Source: PKWO01 sp036384915 (lineage in GTDB: Bacteria > Pseudomonadota > Gammaproteobacteria > Burkholderiales > Burkholderiaceae_D). Taken from it: a DNA stretch of 64,000 bases. Within the stretch, counting starts at the first letter, position 1, and each line of letters opens with the position of its first letter. Positions 46,934 through 59,319 of the stretch are shown here, piece after piece. Location of the stretch: positions 58,031 to 122,030 of the forward strand of contig DASVLJ010000023.1 of NCBI GenBank assembly GCA_036384915.1, written 5' to 3'. The notes beneath the pieces were generated by a model, which saw only the letters and a program-made list of their open reading frames with translations, did no database searches and was not told the DNA's origin. The translations under genes were made by a program, and so were the position numbers.

Positions 46934-47920
46934 ATGCAGGGAACCAAGATTGCCCTCGGTATTGCGGCCATTTCACTATCGGCGCTGACGTTTGAGGCAG
47001 CGGCCGAAACGCGCTGGACTTTTGACGGTGCCATCCACAACAACTCGCTTGCGCTCAGCCCGGACCAGCGTACCGCTGTGGCTTCATATAGCGAACTTGC
47101 CGACGTCGTGGTCTATGACCTTGCCTCGGGCAAAATGCGTGCCGCGCTACACGGATTCGTTACGCCGCGAAACGTCGTTTTCGATCCCTCGGGGAAATCG
47201 TTCTACGTTTCCGATAGCAGCCTGGGACAGATCAAGCAATTCGATAGCGCGAGCTTGCGCGAAGTGGCCGATTTGCCGGCAGGCGCAGGTGCTTTCGGAA
47301 CGACGATCAGCGCCGACGGCAAAATACTTTACGTCAACAACGAGGCGGCCAATACCGTATCCGGTTTCGATCTGGAGACCAAACGTCCGGTTGCGGTGAT
47401 TCCCGGATTTTCCCAGCCACGTCAAGGCGTTCGCCTCAATGCAGCTGGCGACACGCTATTCGTTACCAATTTCCTGGGCGACAAAATCACGCTGGTCGAT
47501 ACCCGGACCAATAAGATCCGCGGCGAGATCGGCGGATTCAACAAGATTCGCGCCATATCCATCACCCGCGACGGCAAGACCTTGTTCGCCGCCAACAGCG
47601 GAGATAACGCCATCGCGGTCGTGGATATCGAAAAGGGTGAAATCATCGCGAGCATCCCCGTCGGCAAGGATCCTTACGGTGCGGCATTGACGCCCGATGA
47701 ACACGCCTTGTACTCGGGGAACTTGGCCGACAACAGCCTCAGCGTGATATCGCTTCCCGCGCGGCAGGTCAGCGCCACGGTGACGGGGTTCAAGGAGCCA
47801 CGCCAGGCAATCGTGTTCACCCGAGACGGCAAATCAGCCTATGTATTGAACAAGGACTTGAGTATTGCCAAGGTGGATTTACTCAGCAACCAAATTGTGG
47901 AAACCCTTTCCGCACAATGA
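46934..47920 (+). CDS. Secreted YVTN/YncE-type beta-propeller protein
   Basis: The 328-residue protein starts behind AAGGAGAAGCATC and has a signal peptide (ends TFEAAA-E). The rest is seven repeats of about 42 residues, each with the YVTN pattern, for example SGKSFYVSDSSLGQIKQFD, GKILYVNNEAANTVSGFDL and GDTLFVTNFLGDKITLVDT. Such propellers are periplasmic scaffolds or quinoprotein-like proteins, here without evident catalytic residues. It lies 25 bp upstream of a malate dehydrogenase gene and may share its transcript, an unusual pairing. Confidence 0.85.
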   Translation: MQGTKIALGIAAISLSALTFEAAAETRWTFDGAIHNNSLALSPDQRTAVASYSELADVVVYDLASGKMRAALHGFVTPRNVVFDPSGKSFYVSDSSLGQIKQFDSASLREVADLPAGAGAFGTTISADGKILYVNNEAANTVSGFDLETKRPVAVIPGFSQPRQGVRLNAAGDTLFVTNFLGDKITLVDTRTNKIRGEIGGFNKIRAISITRDGKTLFAANSGDNAIAVVDIEKGEIIASIPVGKDPYGAALTPDEHALYSGNLADNSLSVISLPARQVSATVTGFKEPRQAIVFTRDGKSAYVLNKDLSIAKVDLLSNQIVETLSAQ

Positions 47921-47945
47921 ATTAATGAACGTCGAGGACAGAGCC

Positions 47946-48932
47946 ATGAAAAAAGCACCCATCCGTATTGCAGTGACCGGCGCCGCGGGACAAATCGGTT
48001 ACGCGCTCCTGTTCAGGATCGCGCGGGGCGATATCGCCGGGCCGGATCAGCCGGTCATTTTGCAGTTGCTCGAAACACCGATGGCGCAACAAGCCTTGAA
48101 GGGCGTTGTGATGGAACTGGAAGACTGCGCTTTCCCGTTGCTGACGGATATTGTCGCGACAGAGCGCCCCGAAGTTGCCTTCGCCAATGCCAATCTGGTC
48201 ATCATGGTCGGTGCACGGCCCCGTAGCAAAGGCATGGAGCGGCGCGACCTGCTGGCGGCCAATGCCGAGATCTTCAAGGTGCAGGGCGCCGCGCTCAACG
48301 CGGTTGCCGAGCGCGATGTCAAAGTGCTGGTCGTCGGTAATCCGGCGAACACCAATGCACTCATTGCGATGTCCTGCGCGCCCGAACTAGGAAAGGACAA
48401 TTTTTCGGCCATGATCCGGCTCGATCAGAATCGGGCCATGACCATGCTGGCCGGGAAAGCAGGCATCCCGGTGTCCCATCTTTCGCAGGTCATCGTGTGG
48501 GGCAATCACTCACCGACCATGTATGCGGACTATCGGTTTGCGTTGGGCCGAGGCACATCGCTGTCGGCCAGGATTGATGACGAGGACTGGAATCGAAATG
48601 TCTTCATCCCGACCGTGGCTCAACGCGGGACTGCCGTGATCGAAGCGCGCGGCGCCTCTTCCGCGGCATCGGCGGCCAATGCGGCGATCGACCATATGCG
48701 CGATTGGGTGATGGGTAGCGGCGGTCGCTGGGTGTCGATGGCCTTGCCGTCGGACGGTTCCTACGGTATTCCAGAAGGGATCTTCTTCGGCTTGCCGGTG
48801 GTCTGCGAAAACGGCCGCATTCGACGGCTCCCCGGACTTCACATTGACGACTTCGCGCGCCAAAAACTCGATCTTGCCATCAATGAGTTGATGGCGGAAA
48901 GGGCCGCAGTGGAAGCCTTGATTGGGGGATAA
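47946..48932 (+). CDS. mdh: Malate dehydrogenase (NAD-dependent), divergent sequence
   Basis: The start at ATG 47946 follows GAGGACAGAGCC. The 328-residue protein has the Rossmann motif VTGAAGQIGYALLFRIA, the active-site loop GARPRSKGMERRDLL, the substrate Arg/Asn region VVGNPANTNAL and the catalytic His in WGNHSPTMYADYR. It interconverts malate and oxaloacetate. Several positions normally constant in betaproteobacterial Mdh differ (for example LDQNRA for LDHNRA), so it may be a second copy or a related 2-hydroxyacid dehydrogenase. Its neighbour is a beta-propeller gene rather than TCA-cycle genes. Confidence 0.85.
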   Translation: MKKAPIRIAVTGAAGQIGYALLFRIARGDIAGPDQPVILQLLETPMAQQALKGVVMELEDCAFPLLTDIVATERPEVAFANANLVIMVGARPRSKGMERRDLLAANAEIFKVQGAALNAVAERDVKVLVVGNPANTNALIAMSCAPELGKDNFSAMIRLDQNRAMTMLAGKAGIPVSHLSQVIVWGNHSPTMYADYRFALGRGTSLSARIDDEDWNRNVFIPTVAQRGTAVIEARGASSAASAANAAIDHMRDWVMGSGGRWVSMALPSDGSYGIPEGIFFGLPVVCENGRIRRLPGLHIDDFARQKLDLAINELMAERAAVEALIGG

Positions 48933-49120
48933 GCCTTTTCTCGAAGTCATTCTTCTTCAAGACATATCGAGACAAACCTTTGTTGTAATTATGAAAATAA
49001 ATGGGCAATAGCATGTCTGCCTTCCTTCTAATCCATTGCACGTCCGGCCACGCTGCGCTAGATCTGGGACCTGCCGGCTACGATTTTCCGGGGCCTCCTT
49101 ACTCCTGATTTTGCCTTACT
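48933..49120. other. Non-coding stretch between mdh and the metH promoter
   Basis: No gene, repeat or clear terminator is seen. The metH promoter and leader begin after it. Confidence 0.5.
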
Positions 49121-49149
49121 TTACGTAAAGTCTTGATCTAACGTATAAT
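49121..49149 (+). promoter_or_regulatory. Promoter of metH
   Basis: A consensus -10 TATAAT at 49144-49149 has only a weak -35 (TTACGT) 17 bp upstream. Transcription would begin near 49156, at the first strand of the riboswitch P1 helix. Confidence 0.6.
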
Positions 49150-49154
49150 TTTCA

Positions 49155-49299
49155 TGCGCCGATTTGATTTTCAACAAGTCAAACCCCAGCTTGCGGGCGC
49201 GATGGGACCCCGAATTGGCTACAAGCTTGGGAGTACCCTGATAAATTCAGCTAAAGCGGTGCGAAGAACCCGGCCCCGCCTTTAGCAGCCGGGTTTTTT
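49155..49299 (+). promoter_or_regulatory. SAM-II-like riboswitch with antiterminator/terminator platform upstream of metH
   Basis: P1 pairs TGCGCC (49155-49160) with GGCGCG (49196-49201). GATTTG follows P1 directly, as in the SAM-II L1. The pseudoknot 5' strand CC-AGC-TTGC (49186-49194) pairs with the 3' strand GCTAAAGCGG (49250-49259): CC/GG, GC/GC and GC/GC. TGATAAAT precedes the 3' strand as in L3. The same GCTAAAGCGG is complementary, with one bulge, to CCGCCTTTAGC (49276-49286) in the loop of the terminator, giving a mutually exclusive antiterminator. SAM should therefore favour termination. L1 is longer than in compact members, and a 38-nt stem-loop is inserted in L3. Confidence 0.7.
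49267..49299 (+). terminator. Regulated terminator in the metH leader
   Basis: An 8-bp stem (AACCCGGC/GCCGGGTT) has a 13-nt loop and is followed by T residues. It ends 20 bp upstream of the metH start, so it can only make sense as a conditional terminator of the leader. Confidence 0.8.
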
Positions 49300-49319
49300 C
49301 ATTTTTGCGAAAGAAAGTC

Positions 49320-53069
<3,750 letters not shown>

Positions 53070-53093
53070 ATCCGACCTCGGCCCGCAGGGAAT

Positions 53094-53107
53094 TTGATGT
53101 GAATCAA
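53094..53107 (+). promoter_or_regulatory. FNR-type box, upstream copy
   Basis: TTGAT-GTGA-ATCAA is a perfect match to the FNR/ANR consensus TTGAT-N4-ATCAA. Its centre is exactly 50 bp upstream of the second box, at about -91 from the predicted start. Confidence 0.7.
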
Positions 53108-53143
53108 GCGGGCGGAGCGATTGCCGCAGGGGGCCCGCCGGTC

Positions 53144-53184
53144 TTGATTTAGGTCAAAAAATTAAGCCGGCCGTTTTCTACACT
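53144..53184 (+). promoter_or_regulatory. FNR-type box and -10 element (class II layout)
   Basis: TTGAT-TTAG-GTCAA (53144-53157) differs from the FNR consensus at one position. A -10 element TACACT stands at 53179-53184. With a start near 53191-53192, the box is centred at about -41, the class II activator position where it replaces the -35 box; none is otherwise visible. Confidence 0.7.
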
Positions 53185-53256
53185 GGACCATACCCGGCAC
53201 CGAATTTCGCTCCTGGAGGCCGGAAGTAAAGCGGCTTTGGCCCGAGGAGACATATC

Positions 53257-53406
53257 ATGAATCAGTGCAAGCAACCCACCAAGGAGCAAGTTCGACAGTA
53301 TTTGAGCCGGCGCGTCGAACAAAGGACACCATTGCCCGACATGCAGCAAATACGTCGCGAACTGGGGCAGGCCTTGATCGATGCACGTCGAACGGGTAAA
53401 TGTTAG
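53257..53406 (+). CDS. Small hypothetical protein (49 aa) behind an FNR-type promoter
   Basis: ATG 53257 follows GAGGAGACATATC, a strong ribosome site. The 49 residues (starting MNQCKQPTKEQVRQYLSRR, ending DARRTGKC) are basic and helical, with a Cys near each end. There is no signal peptide or membrane segment. Codon use is like that of its neighbours. Two FNR-type boxes and a -10 element precede it, which argues for a real, oxygen-regulated gene. I recognise no family. It could bind nucleic acid or a metal, but that is speculation. Confidence 0.65.
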   Translation: MNQCKQPTKEQVRQYLSRRVEQRTPLPDMQQIRRELGQALIDARRTGKC

Positions 53407-53644
53407 CCTGAACCTGGATGCCAGCCTGCCGCTGAAGCCGGCGGCGCCGCCGAATCCGCCGGCCGACGGGTGTCGGAATTCCCTGTGCCAGGCAGGTGCT
53501 ATGCAGAGGTAGAATTCGCTTCCTTGATGCTCCTACCCGGGGCCCGCGACGAATTTTCTGATGAATTCGGTCGGGATTTCTAATACACTGCAGCCTCCGG
53601 TTTTCTTATTCACGCTCATCTACGCTTATTCACGAGAAAAAAAC

Positions 53645-54382
53645 ATGAAAAAACTTCTGGCATTGGGATTGTCCGCACTGGTTTCGCATATGGCCTGCGC
53701 CGCCACGGCGGAAGAGGATGTCGCGCATTACGTCCAAGCCGTACAGGGCACCAGGCCCGTGCGCGTCAAGGCCATCGACGAATTGGCATGGAAGGGCATT
53801 TCCGATCCGCGGGTGTTCGACCTGATCGAGAAAATGGTGCTGGCGGAACTTGAGCCGGGCGCTGCCGGCGCCGACCGCGATGCGGTCGATCAGGAACTGC
53901 GCGGCTTGAGCTTCTCGGGTCAGAGCAAGTACCTGCCCACGCTGCAAAAGGCCGAAGCCGATTCGCGCTACTCGCGTTACGCCAGAATGGCCATGGCCGA
54001 ATTGCCCGGTTATGCGCGCTGGAATCCCATCATTTCCAACCGCGCCACCTGGGACCCTAACAATAGCGACGACGACAATCGTATCCTGAACATGCTGCAT
54101 TCCAACGACCTCGTGCTCAAGCGTATCGCGGGCAAGCGCGTCTATTTCGAAAACAAGGATCCGGTCGTGCTCGCGGCGACTGCCGATGCGATCAAGGCGG
54201 TTTTCCACGACAAGCACAGCGGTGATGAAGCCGACGGTGTGGCATGGCTGGTCAAGGGCTTGGGTAGCGCGGCGGATCCGCAATACAAACCGTTGTTCGT
54301 CCAAGTCCGGGAAGAAAGCCCGGACCGCAACGTGGTTTCCCATGCCGCCACCGTACTGAGCAAGAATTACCCTGGTCAATGA
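53645..54382 (+). CDS. Secreted HEAT-like repeat protein, hypothetical
   Basis: ATG 53645 (MKKLLALGLSALVSHMACA) gives 245 residues with a signal peptide. The mature part is all-helical with HEAT-like spacing: VRVKAIDELAWKGISDPRVFDLIEKM, YSRYARMAMAELPGYA and VKGLGSAADPQYKPLFVQV. It is probably a periplasmic scaffold or binding protein. The upstream in-frame extension has no ribosome site and would bury the signal peptide. It stands alone, convergent with ttcA. Confidence 0.75.
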   Translation: MKKLLALGLSALVSHMACAATAEEDVAHYVQAVQGTRPVRVKAIDELAWKGISDPRVFDLIEKMVLAELEPGAAGADRDAVDQELRGLSFSGQSKYLPTLQKAEADSRYSRYARMAMAELPGYARWNPIISNRATWDPNNSDDDNRILNMLHSNDLVLKRIAGKRVYFENKDPVVLAATADAIKAVFHDKHSGDEADGVAWLVKGLGSAADPQYKPLFVQVREESPDRNVVSHAATVLSKNYPGQ

Positions 54383-54456
54383 TGCAGGCACCGGCCGGGA
54401 CGGTTCCTGTCTCGGCCCGGCTGGCAGGTTCGCTTATGCCGAAGTCGCGCGCCGCT

Positions 54457-55392
54457 TCAGTCCAGCGGATGCAAGGGGATGATGGCTGATACGGTCTCGC
54501 CGGTCGAGCATGGCTCCTCGTCGAACGCAATGTCTCCGCCTTCGACCGGCGTATCGCTGACCTGCAAGTTGGCAAAGTCGAACAATCCGCGGTCGAGCAG
54601 GTGCGAAGGCACGACCGTCGCCAGCGAAGCGAATACATTGTCGAGCCGGCCTGGCGTCTTCTTTTCCCATTCGCGCAGCATGTTCTTGATCTGCTTGCGC
54701 TGCAGGTTTTCCTGGCTGCCGCACAGGTCGCATGGGATGATGGGGAATCCCTTCACCGCGGCGTAGCGCTCCATATCCTTTTCCTTCACATAAGCCAGCG
54801 GCCGGATCACGATGTGGCGCCCGTCGTCGGACTGCAGCTTGGGCGGCATGCTCTTCAGTTTCCCGCCGAAGAACATGTTGAGGAAAAAGGTTTCCAGGAT
54901 GTCGTCGCGGTGGTGGCCCAGCGCGATCTTGGTTGCACCGAGTTCGTCGGCCACGCGGTAAAGAATGCCGCGGCGCAGGCGCGAACAGAGCGAGCACGTG
55001 GTCTTGCCTTCCGGGATCACGCGCTTGACGATGCTGTAGGTATCCTGATTTTCGATGTGAAAGGGTACGCCTATTTTGGCCAGGTATTCCGGTAGCACGT
55101 GAGCCGGAAAATTGGGCTGCTTCTGGTCGAGATTGACGGCGACGATTTCAAACCGTATCGGCGCGCGCTCGCGCAGCGTCATCAGGATATCGAGCAAGCC
55201 ATAGCTGTCCTTGCCGCCGGACAGGCAAACCATGACCTTGTCGCCATCCTCGATCATGTTGAAGTCGCCGATGGCCTGGCCCACTTGACGGCACAGGCGC
55301 TTGTGCAGCTTGTTGTTCTCGTAGGCGATCTTTTCCGCTTGCTTGAAGGTCGACGATTCCGGGAGAAATCCGGCTTCCACGGGCGTATTCAT
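54457..55392 (-). CDS. ttcA: tRNA 2-thiocytidine(32) synthetase TtcA
   Basis: ATG 55392 overlaps the folB stop codon. The protein has 311 residues. The PP-loop LSGGKDSYGLLD binds ATP, and the CxxC pair is in CSLCSRLRRG with a further CDLCGS later; these hold an Fe-S cluster. The enzyme thiolates C32 of certain tRNAs. It is the last gene of a leftward operon with folB and a pteridine reductase-like gene. The link between tRNA thiolation and pterin genes is positional only. Confidence 0.95.
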   Translation of the reverse strand: MNTPVEAGFLPESSTFKQAEKIAYENNKLHKRLCRQVGQAIGDFNMIEDGDKVMVCLSGGKDSYGLLDILMTLRERAPIRFEIVAVNLDQKQPNFPAHVLPEYLAKIGVPFHIENQDTYSIVKRVIPEGKTTCSLCSRLRRGILYRVADELGATKIALGHHRDDILETFFLNMFFGGKLKSMPPKLQSDDGRHIVIRPLAYVKEKDMERYAAVKGFPIIPCDLCGSQENLQRKQIKNMLREWEKKTPGRLDNVFASLATVVPSHLLDRGLFDFANLQVSDTPVEGGDIAFDEEPCSTGETVSAIIPLHPLD

Positions 55393-55787
55393 TGCGCATC
55401 CTTGATATGAATGACTTCGATACCGACGCAATCGCAATCGGGATAGACGTCAGGCTTGGCGGTCGACACGCGCACGCCCTTGACTTTGGGGTGGGCCAGC
55501 ATGGCGCGCGCCACGTCGTCGCACAAGGTTTCCTGCAAATGGATGTGGCCTTGCGCCATGCGCTTGGCGATCGTGTCGCGCATGAAATCGTAATCGACAA
55601 CTTCATGCAAATGGTCTGCCTTGGGTGTCGACAATTCGAGCGGCACGAACAGGTCGACGTTGATCAGCACGCGCTGCTCGCCCTTTTTTTCGAATTCGTG
55701 CACGCCGATATTGATTTGCACTTCGTAGTTTTGCAGGAACATGCGGCGGCAATTGGCCAGGGCCGGGTGGGAAAGGGAGGTCAGCAT
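55389..55787 (-). CDS. folB: Dihydroneopterin aldolase
   Basis: The 132-residue protein contains the FolB core: FLQNYEVQINIGVHEFEKKGEQ, INVDLFV, VDYDFMRDTI and LQETLCDDVARAML. It converts dihydroneopterin to 6-hydroxymethyldihydropterin in folate synthesis. The longer N-terminus (MLTSLSHPALANCRRMF) is kept because related betaproteobacterial proteins share it. It overlaps ttcA by 4 bp and follows the SDR gene by 10 bp. Confidence 0.92.
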   Translation of the reverse strand: MLTSLSHPALANCRRMFLQNYEVQINIGVHEFEKKGEQRVLINVDLFVPLELSTPKADHLHEVVDYDFMRDTIAKRMAQGHIHLQETLCDDVARAMLAHPKVKGVRVSTAKPDVYPDCDCVGIEVIHIKDAQ

Positions 55788-55797
55788 AGTGGGATCT

Positions 55798-56559
55798 CTA
55801 TTTTGCGATGAACATCACGTCGCGCTCGGTGGGAATCAGGTGCTGCCCGCCATCGACGAGCAGCGTGGTGCCGGTCACGGCGCGCGCGTCGGCCAGGTAG
55901 CAGACGGCTGCGGCCACGTCTTCCGGCGTGCTGGATTTGCCCAGCGGCGTCTTGGTATGCGCATGCGCAAAACCGCTGCCGGTCTGGTCGCCCGAGAGCA
56001 TGGTGATGCCGGGCGCTACGCCGACTACGCGCAGTTTCGGCGCAAAAGCCTGGGCCAGCAGGGTCGTCGCCGCTTGCAGCGCCGCCTTCGACAGGGTGTA
56101 AGACAGGAAATCGGGGTTGGGGTTGAAAAGCTTCTGGTCGAGCAGGTTGATTACAACTGCCTGCCCGCCTTGCGGCGTGGCGGCATGCAGGGCTTGCGCC
56201 AGCAACACGGGAGCCACGAGATTCGGGTGCATATGGGCGTCGAGTTTGGCGCGCGAAAAATCGACGGCGTCATCCTGTTCGAATTTCGAGGCATTATTGA
56301 CAATGCAAGAGATTGGACCCAGGAGGGCGCTGGTGCGCGCGAGCAGTGTCTTGACTGCGGCTTCATCGGCGAGATCGCACTGGATCGTGGCGGCGCGTCG
56401 GCCCAGCGCAATAATTTCCCGCGCCAAGTCACACGCTTCGGCCTCGGATTGGCCATAATGCACAACCACGTCCCAACCGTGCGCAGCCAGGGCCAGCGCA
56501 ATATGCCTGCCTATTCGTTTGGCGCCGCCAGTCACCAATGCGGTTTTTTGCGTATTCAT
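55798..56559 (-). CDS. Pteridine reductase-like SDR oxidoreductase
   Basis: The 253-residue protein is a classical short-chain dehydrogenase: TGGAKRIGRHIAL (cofactor loop with the Arg typical of pteridine reductase), NNASKFE, and the catalytic YTLSK. The ending DGGQHLI is also family-typical. The FolM/PTR1 group reduces dihydropteridines with NADPH. Operon position directly before folB supports a pterin role. It is divergent from the MidA-type gene across 41 bp. Confidence 0.88.
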   Translation of the reverse strand: MNTQKTALVTGGAKRIGRHIALALAAHGWDVVVHYGQSEAEACDLAREIIALGRRAATIQCDLADEAAVKTLLARTSALLGPISCIVNNASKFEQDDAVDFSRAKLDAHMHPNLVAPVLLAQALHAATPQGGQAVVINLLDQKLFNPNPDFLSYTLSKAALQAATTLLAQAFAPKLRVVGVAPGITMLSGDQTGSGFAHAHTKTPLGKSSTPEDVAAAVCYLADARAVTGTTLLVDGGQHLIPTERDVMFIAK

Positions 56560-56600
56560 GGGCCGGAAATAGTCTTATAACAACAGTATGAAGTGTAACT

Positions 56601-57746
56601 ATGCAATTGCAACTGCCTGAACCGGGACCCGAGGCGCTCGCGGTCTCCGCCGCCTTGCAACAACGGATTGCCGAAGACATTCGGCAGAGCGGTGGCTGGA
56701 TATCGTTTGCCCGGTATATGGAGCTTGCCCTGTATGCGCCCGGCCTCGGTTATTACAGCGGCGGCGCGGCAAAACTCGGCAAAGACGGTGATTTTACAAC
56801 CGCACCCGAGATTACGCCGCTTTTCGGCAAAACTTTGGCCAATCTGGCGGTCGATCTGATGGCGCAGACTGCCCCGCGCCTGATGGAATTCGGTGCCGGT
56901 ACTGGCCGCTTGGCGTTCGATATCTTGACGGAATTGAAAACCCGGGGCGTGGCGCTGGAATCCTATTCCATCGTCGAACTGTCGGGCGAACTGCGTGGCC
57001 GGCAGCAGGAACTGCTGCGCGATTTTCCCGAAGTGCGTTGGCTCGACCAATTGCCGGCGGCATTTTCCGGCGTCGCGCTCGGCAATGAGGTGCTCGATGC
57101 CATGCCGGTCTCGCTGGTCGTCAAAACGGCGGAAGGCTGGGCCGAGCGCGGCTTGCGCCTCGACGACGGAGGTTTTGCCTACGAGGACCGCCCCTGCGCG
57201 GCCGAACTGGTGCAGCAAATTCCCGATGCCGAATTGCTGCCCGAAGGCTATCTGACCGAAGTACATCCGCAGGCACAAGCCTTTATGCGCTCGCTTGCCG
57301 CCATGCTCTTTGCCGGCGAAGGCGGCTGTGCGGTGTTGCTCGACTATGGGTTTCCCGCCGCCGAATACTATCTGGCACAACGCCATGCCGGTACCTTGAT
57401 GTGCCACTACCGCCATCATTCCCATCCCGACCCGTTGTGGCTGCCCGGTCTGCAAGACATCACGGCCCACGTCGATTTTACCGCCATGGCCGTCGCCGCC
57501 GTCGAATCCGGCATGGAATTGCTGGGCTATGCCAGCCAGGCGGGTTTTCTGCTCGCGGCCGGCCTGGGCGAGATGTTGATGCGCACCTCGCCCGAGGAAT
57601 CCGCGGCTTACCTGCGCCAGACCAATGCGGTACAGAAACTGACTTCGCCCGCCGAAATGGGCGAGCTGTTCAAGGTGCTCGTGGTGGGCAAGAGCACGGC
57701 TTTGCCTGAGGCGTTTTTGCGCGCCGACCGCAGCCATCGCTTGTGA
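56601..57746 (+). CDS. MidA/NDUFAF7-like SAM-dependent methyltransferase (DUF185)
   Basis: The 381 residues match the MidA family: GWISFARYMELALYAPGLGYYSGG, GDFTTAPEITPLFGKTLA, the SAM motif LMEFGAGTGRLAFDIL and the YGFPAAEYY region. The mitochondrial homologue dimethylates an arginine in a complex I subunit; bacterial targets are not established. It begins 41 bp from the divergent SDR gene and is followed by a 243-bp gap. Confidence 0.9.
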   Translation: MQLQLPEPGPEALAVSAALQQRIAEDIRQSGGWISFARYMELALYAPGLGYYSGGAAKLGKDGDFTTAPEITPLFGKTLANLAVDLMAQTAPRLMEFGAGTGRLAFDILTELKTRGVALESYSIVELSGELRGRQQELLRDFPEVRWLDQLPAAFSGVALGNEVLDAMPVSLVVKTAEGWAERGLRLDDGGFAYEDRPCAAELVQQIPDAELLPEGYLTEVHPQAQAFMRSLAAMLFAGEGGCAVLLDYGFPAAEYYLAQRHAGTLMCHYRHHSHPDPLWLPGLQDITAHVDFTAMAVAAVESGMELLGYASQAGFLLAAGLGEMLMRTSPEESAAYLRQTNAVQKLTSPAEMGELFKVLVVGKSTALPEAFLRADRSHRL

Positions 57747-57989
57747 GGGCCGGGGCCTTGCAATTTTGAACAGATCGAAGCGGCTTGTTGTTTTGCGCGG
57801 CTTCACGCAGAATAAGTGATTGGCTGCGCCAGGCGTCCGGCGCTCCGGCTGCAGCTATTGGTATAGGCCTATCGTGATCAAAGCGAGGCGCAATCTGGCT
57901 TCCTGATTTTTCCGCGTGGCTGCGGAAAGATGCGACATGGCTTCTGAAGTACGGCAGGGCCTGGATAGCATTCATTCCAAAGACGGATT

Positions 57990-59228
57990 ATGCAACGCGC
58001 GAACGAGCTGGATACGGTGCCGAGCAGCGACGCCTTCCCCGATACGGTGGAGCTGCCCGCGTTCGGCGGTACGCCGCTGGAACGGCCGGCGGGCAATGAG
58101 CCCGCGCCGCATCCCGTTGCCGCCGTCACGGCGCAACTGCAAAAGGAATTGCGCCGTTCCCGATTGCATCGGCGCCTGTTGATCGGTTGCGGTTTTTCCG
58201 GCCTTTACCTGTTCGCGCTATTCATCTTTTGCCTGGTCGGCTCGGTCAGCAGCCTTGTGCTGGTTGCCAGTTTCGGGTTCGTCGTCACGGCGGCTTCGGC
58301 TTTTTTTGCACTCCATGCCGCGAGCAAGAGCAAGCGCAAGGCGGAAAAGCGCCTGACCGGCCCGATTGCCGTCAGTGCGCTGGCCGTGATGCTGGCCGAC
58401 GTCTATTTCGCGCCGGGCAGCCGGCCGGTGTTCACCACCTTCGTCTTTCTCGCCATCGCTTACGGTATGTATTACATGAGCCGGCGCGCCATGCTGCTTC
58501 TCTGCGCCGGCACGCTGGCCGGCTTTGGCGCCGTGATCGGTGCGCATCACCTCATGCTGCGCGACGCCGAACTCTTGCGCGAGGAGTTGTTGAGCCTGTT
58601 CCTGCTGGGCATTGCCCTGCCCGGCTTCGTGCTCCTGGCGGGGCGAGTGCGCCAATTGCACAGTGCGCTGTACAAGGCCGGACTCAAGATCAAGAATATC
58701 GAAGAAAGTGCGCGGCGCGACCCGCTGCTGGGCTGCTACAACCGCCGTTTCATGGTCGCGGCGCTGGAAGAGCAAAAGCGCCTGGCGGACCTCAATGGCA
58801 CGCCCCTGTGCCTGGCCGTGATCGACCTCGACCACTTCAAGCGCATCAACGACGAAGTCGGCCACCTGGCCGGCGATGAAGTCTTGCGCCGCTTTGCCAA
58901 CGTGGCGCGCCAGAACATCCGCCAGTTCGATGTATTCGGACGTTACGGCGGCGAGGAGTTCCTGCTGATCCTGCCCCACACGCCGCTGGCGGCCGCTTTC
59001 AACACGGTCGAGCGCATCCGCGACCGCGTGGAAAAGCATCAATGGAGCGAAGACTTGAAAGCCCCGGTCACGGTGTCGATAGGCTTGACCCAATACAGCG
59101 GCGGCGAATCGGTGCTCGACCTGTTTTCGCGCACCGACACCGCCATGTATCTTGCCAAGCGCGGCGGGCGCAACCAGGTCAGCGTACAGGAACCGCACGT
59201 GGAGCTGTGGCACAACACCCTGTCTTGA
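57990..59228 (+). CDS. Membrane-bound diguanylate cyclase (GGDEF)
   Basis: The 412-residue protein has a polar N-terminus (1-50), about six transmembrane helices (about 60-225) without a periplasmic domain, a short coiled coil, and a GGDEF domain from about 240. The active-site motif is RYGGEEF. An inhibitory I-site RQFD lies exactly five residues before it, so product feedback is expected. It makes cyclic di-GMP from GTP. The membrane part resembles MASE-type sensors but I cannot assign the class. Confidence 0.93.
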   Translation: MQRANELDTVPSSDAFPDTVELPAFGGTPLERPAGNEPAPHPVAAVTAQLQKELRRSRLHRRLLIGCGFSGLYLFALFIFCLVGSVSSLVLVASFGFVVTAASAFFALHAASKSKRKAEKRLTGPIAVSALAVMLADVYFAPGSRPVFTTFVFLAIAYGMYYMSRRAMLLLCAGTLAGFGAVIGAHHLMLRDAELLREELLSLFLLGIALPGFVLLAGRVRQLHSALYKAGLKIKNIEESARRDPLLGCYNRRFMVAALEEQKRLADLNGTPLCLAVIDLDHFKRINDEVGHLAGDEVLRRFANVARQNIRQFDVFGRYGGEEFLLILPHTPLAAAFNTVERIRDRVEKHQWSEDLKAPVTVSIGLTQYSGGESVLDLFSRTDTAMYLAKRGGRNQVSVQEPHVELWHNTLS

Positions 59229-59319
59229 AGTGATTTTCTTGCGGCAGAGAAGTGCAGTACTATAAAGCTGGGCCGGGATTCCGACGTTAACCCGGAAAAC
59301 AGTAGCCGGCAAGGAAACC

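Noticed and set aside
49155..49299. Cobalamin or SAH riboswitch, or part of a tmRNA, upstream of metH
   Set aside because: No B12-box or SAH-type conserved core is seen; the conserved pieces and spacing match SAM-II instead.
53108..53138. Terminator of metH between the FNR boxes
   Set aside because: GCGGGC/GCCCGC arms exist but the loop is long and no T run follows.
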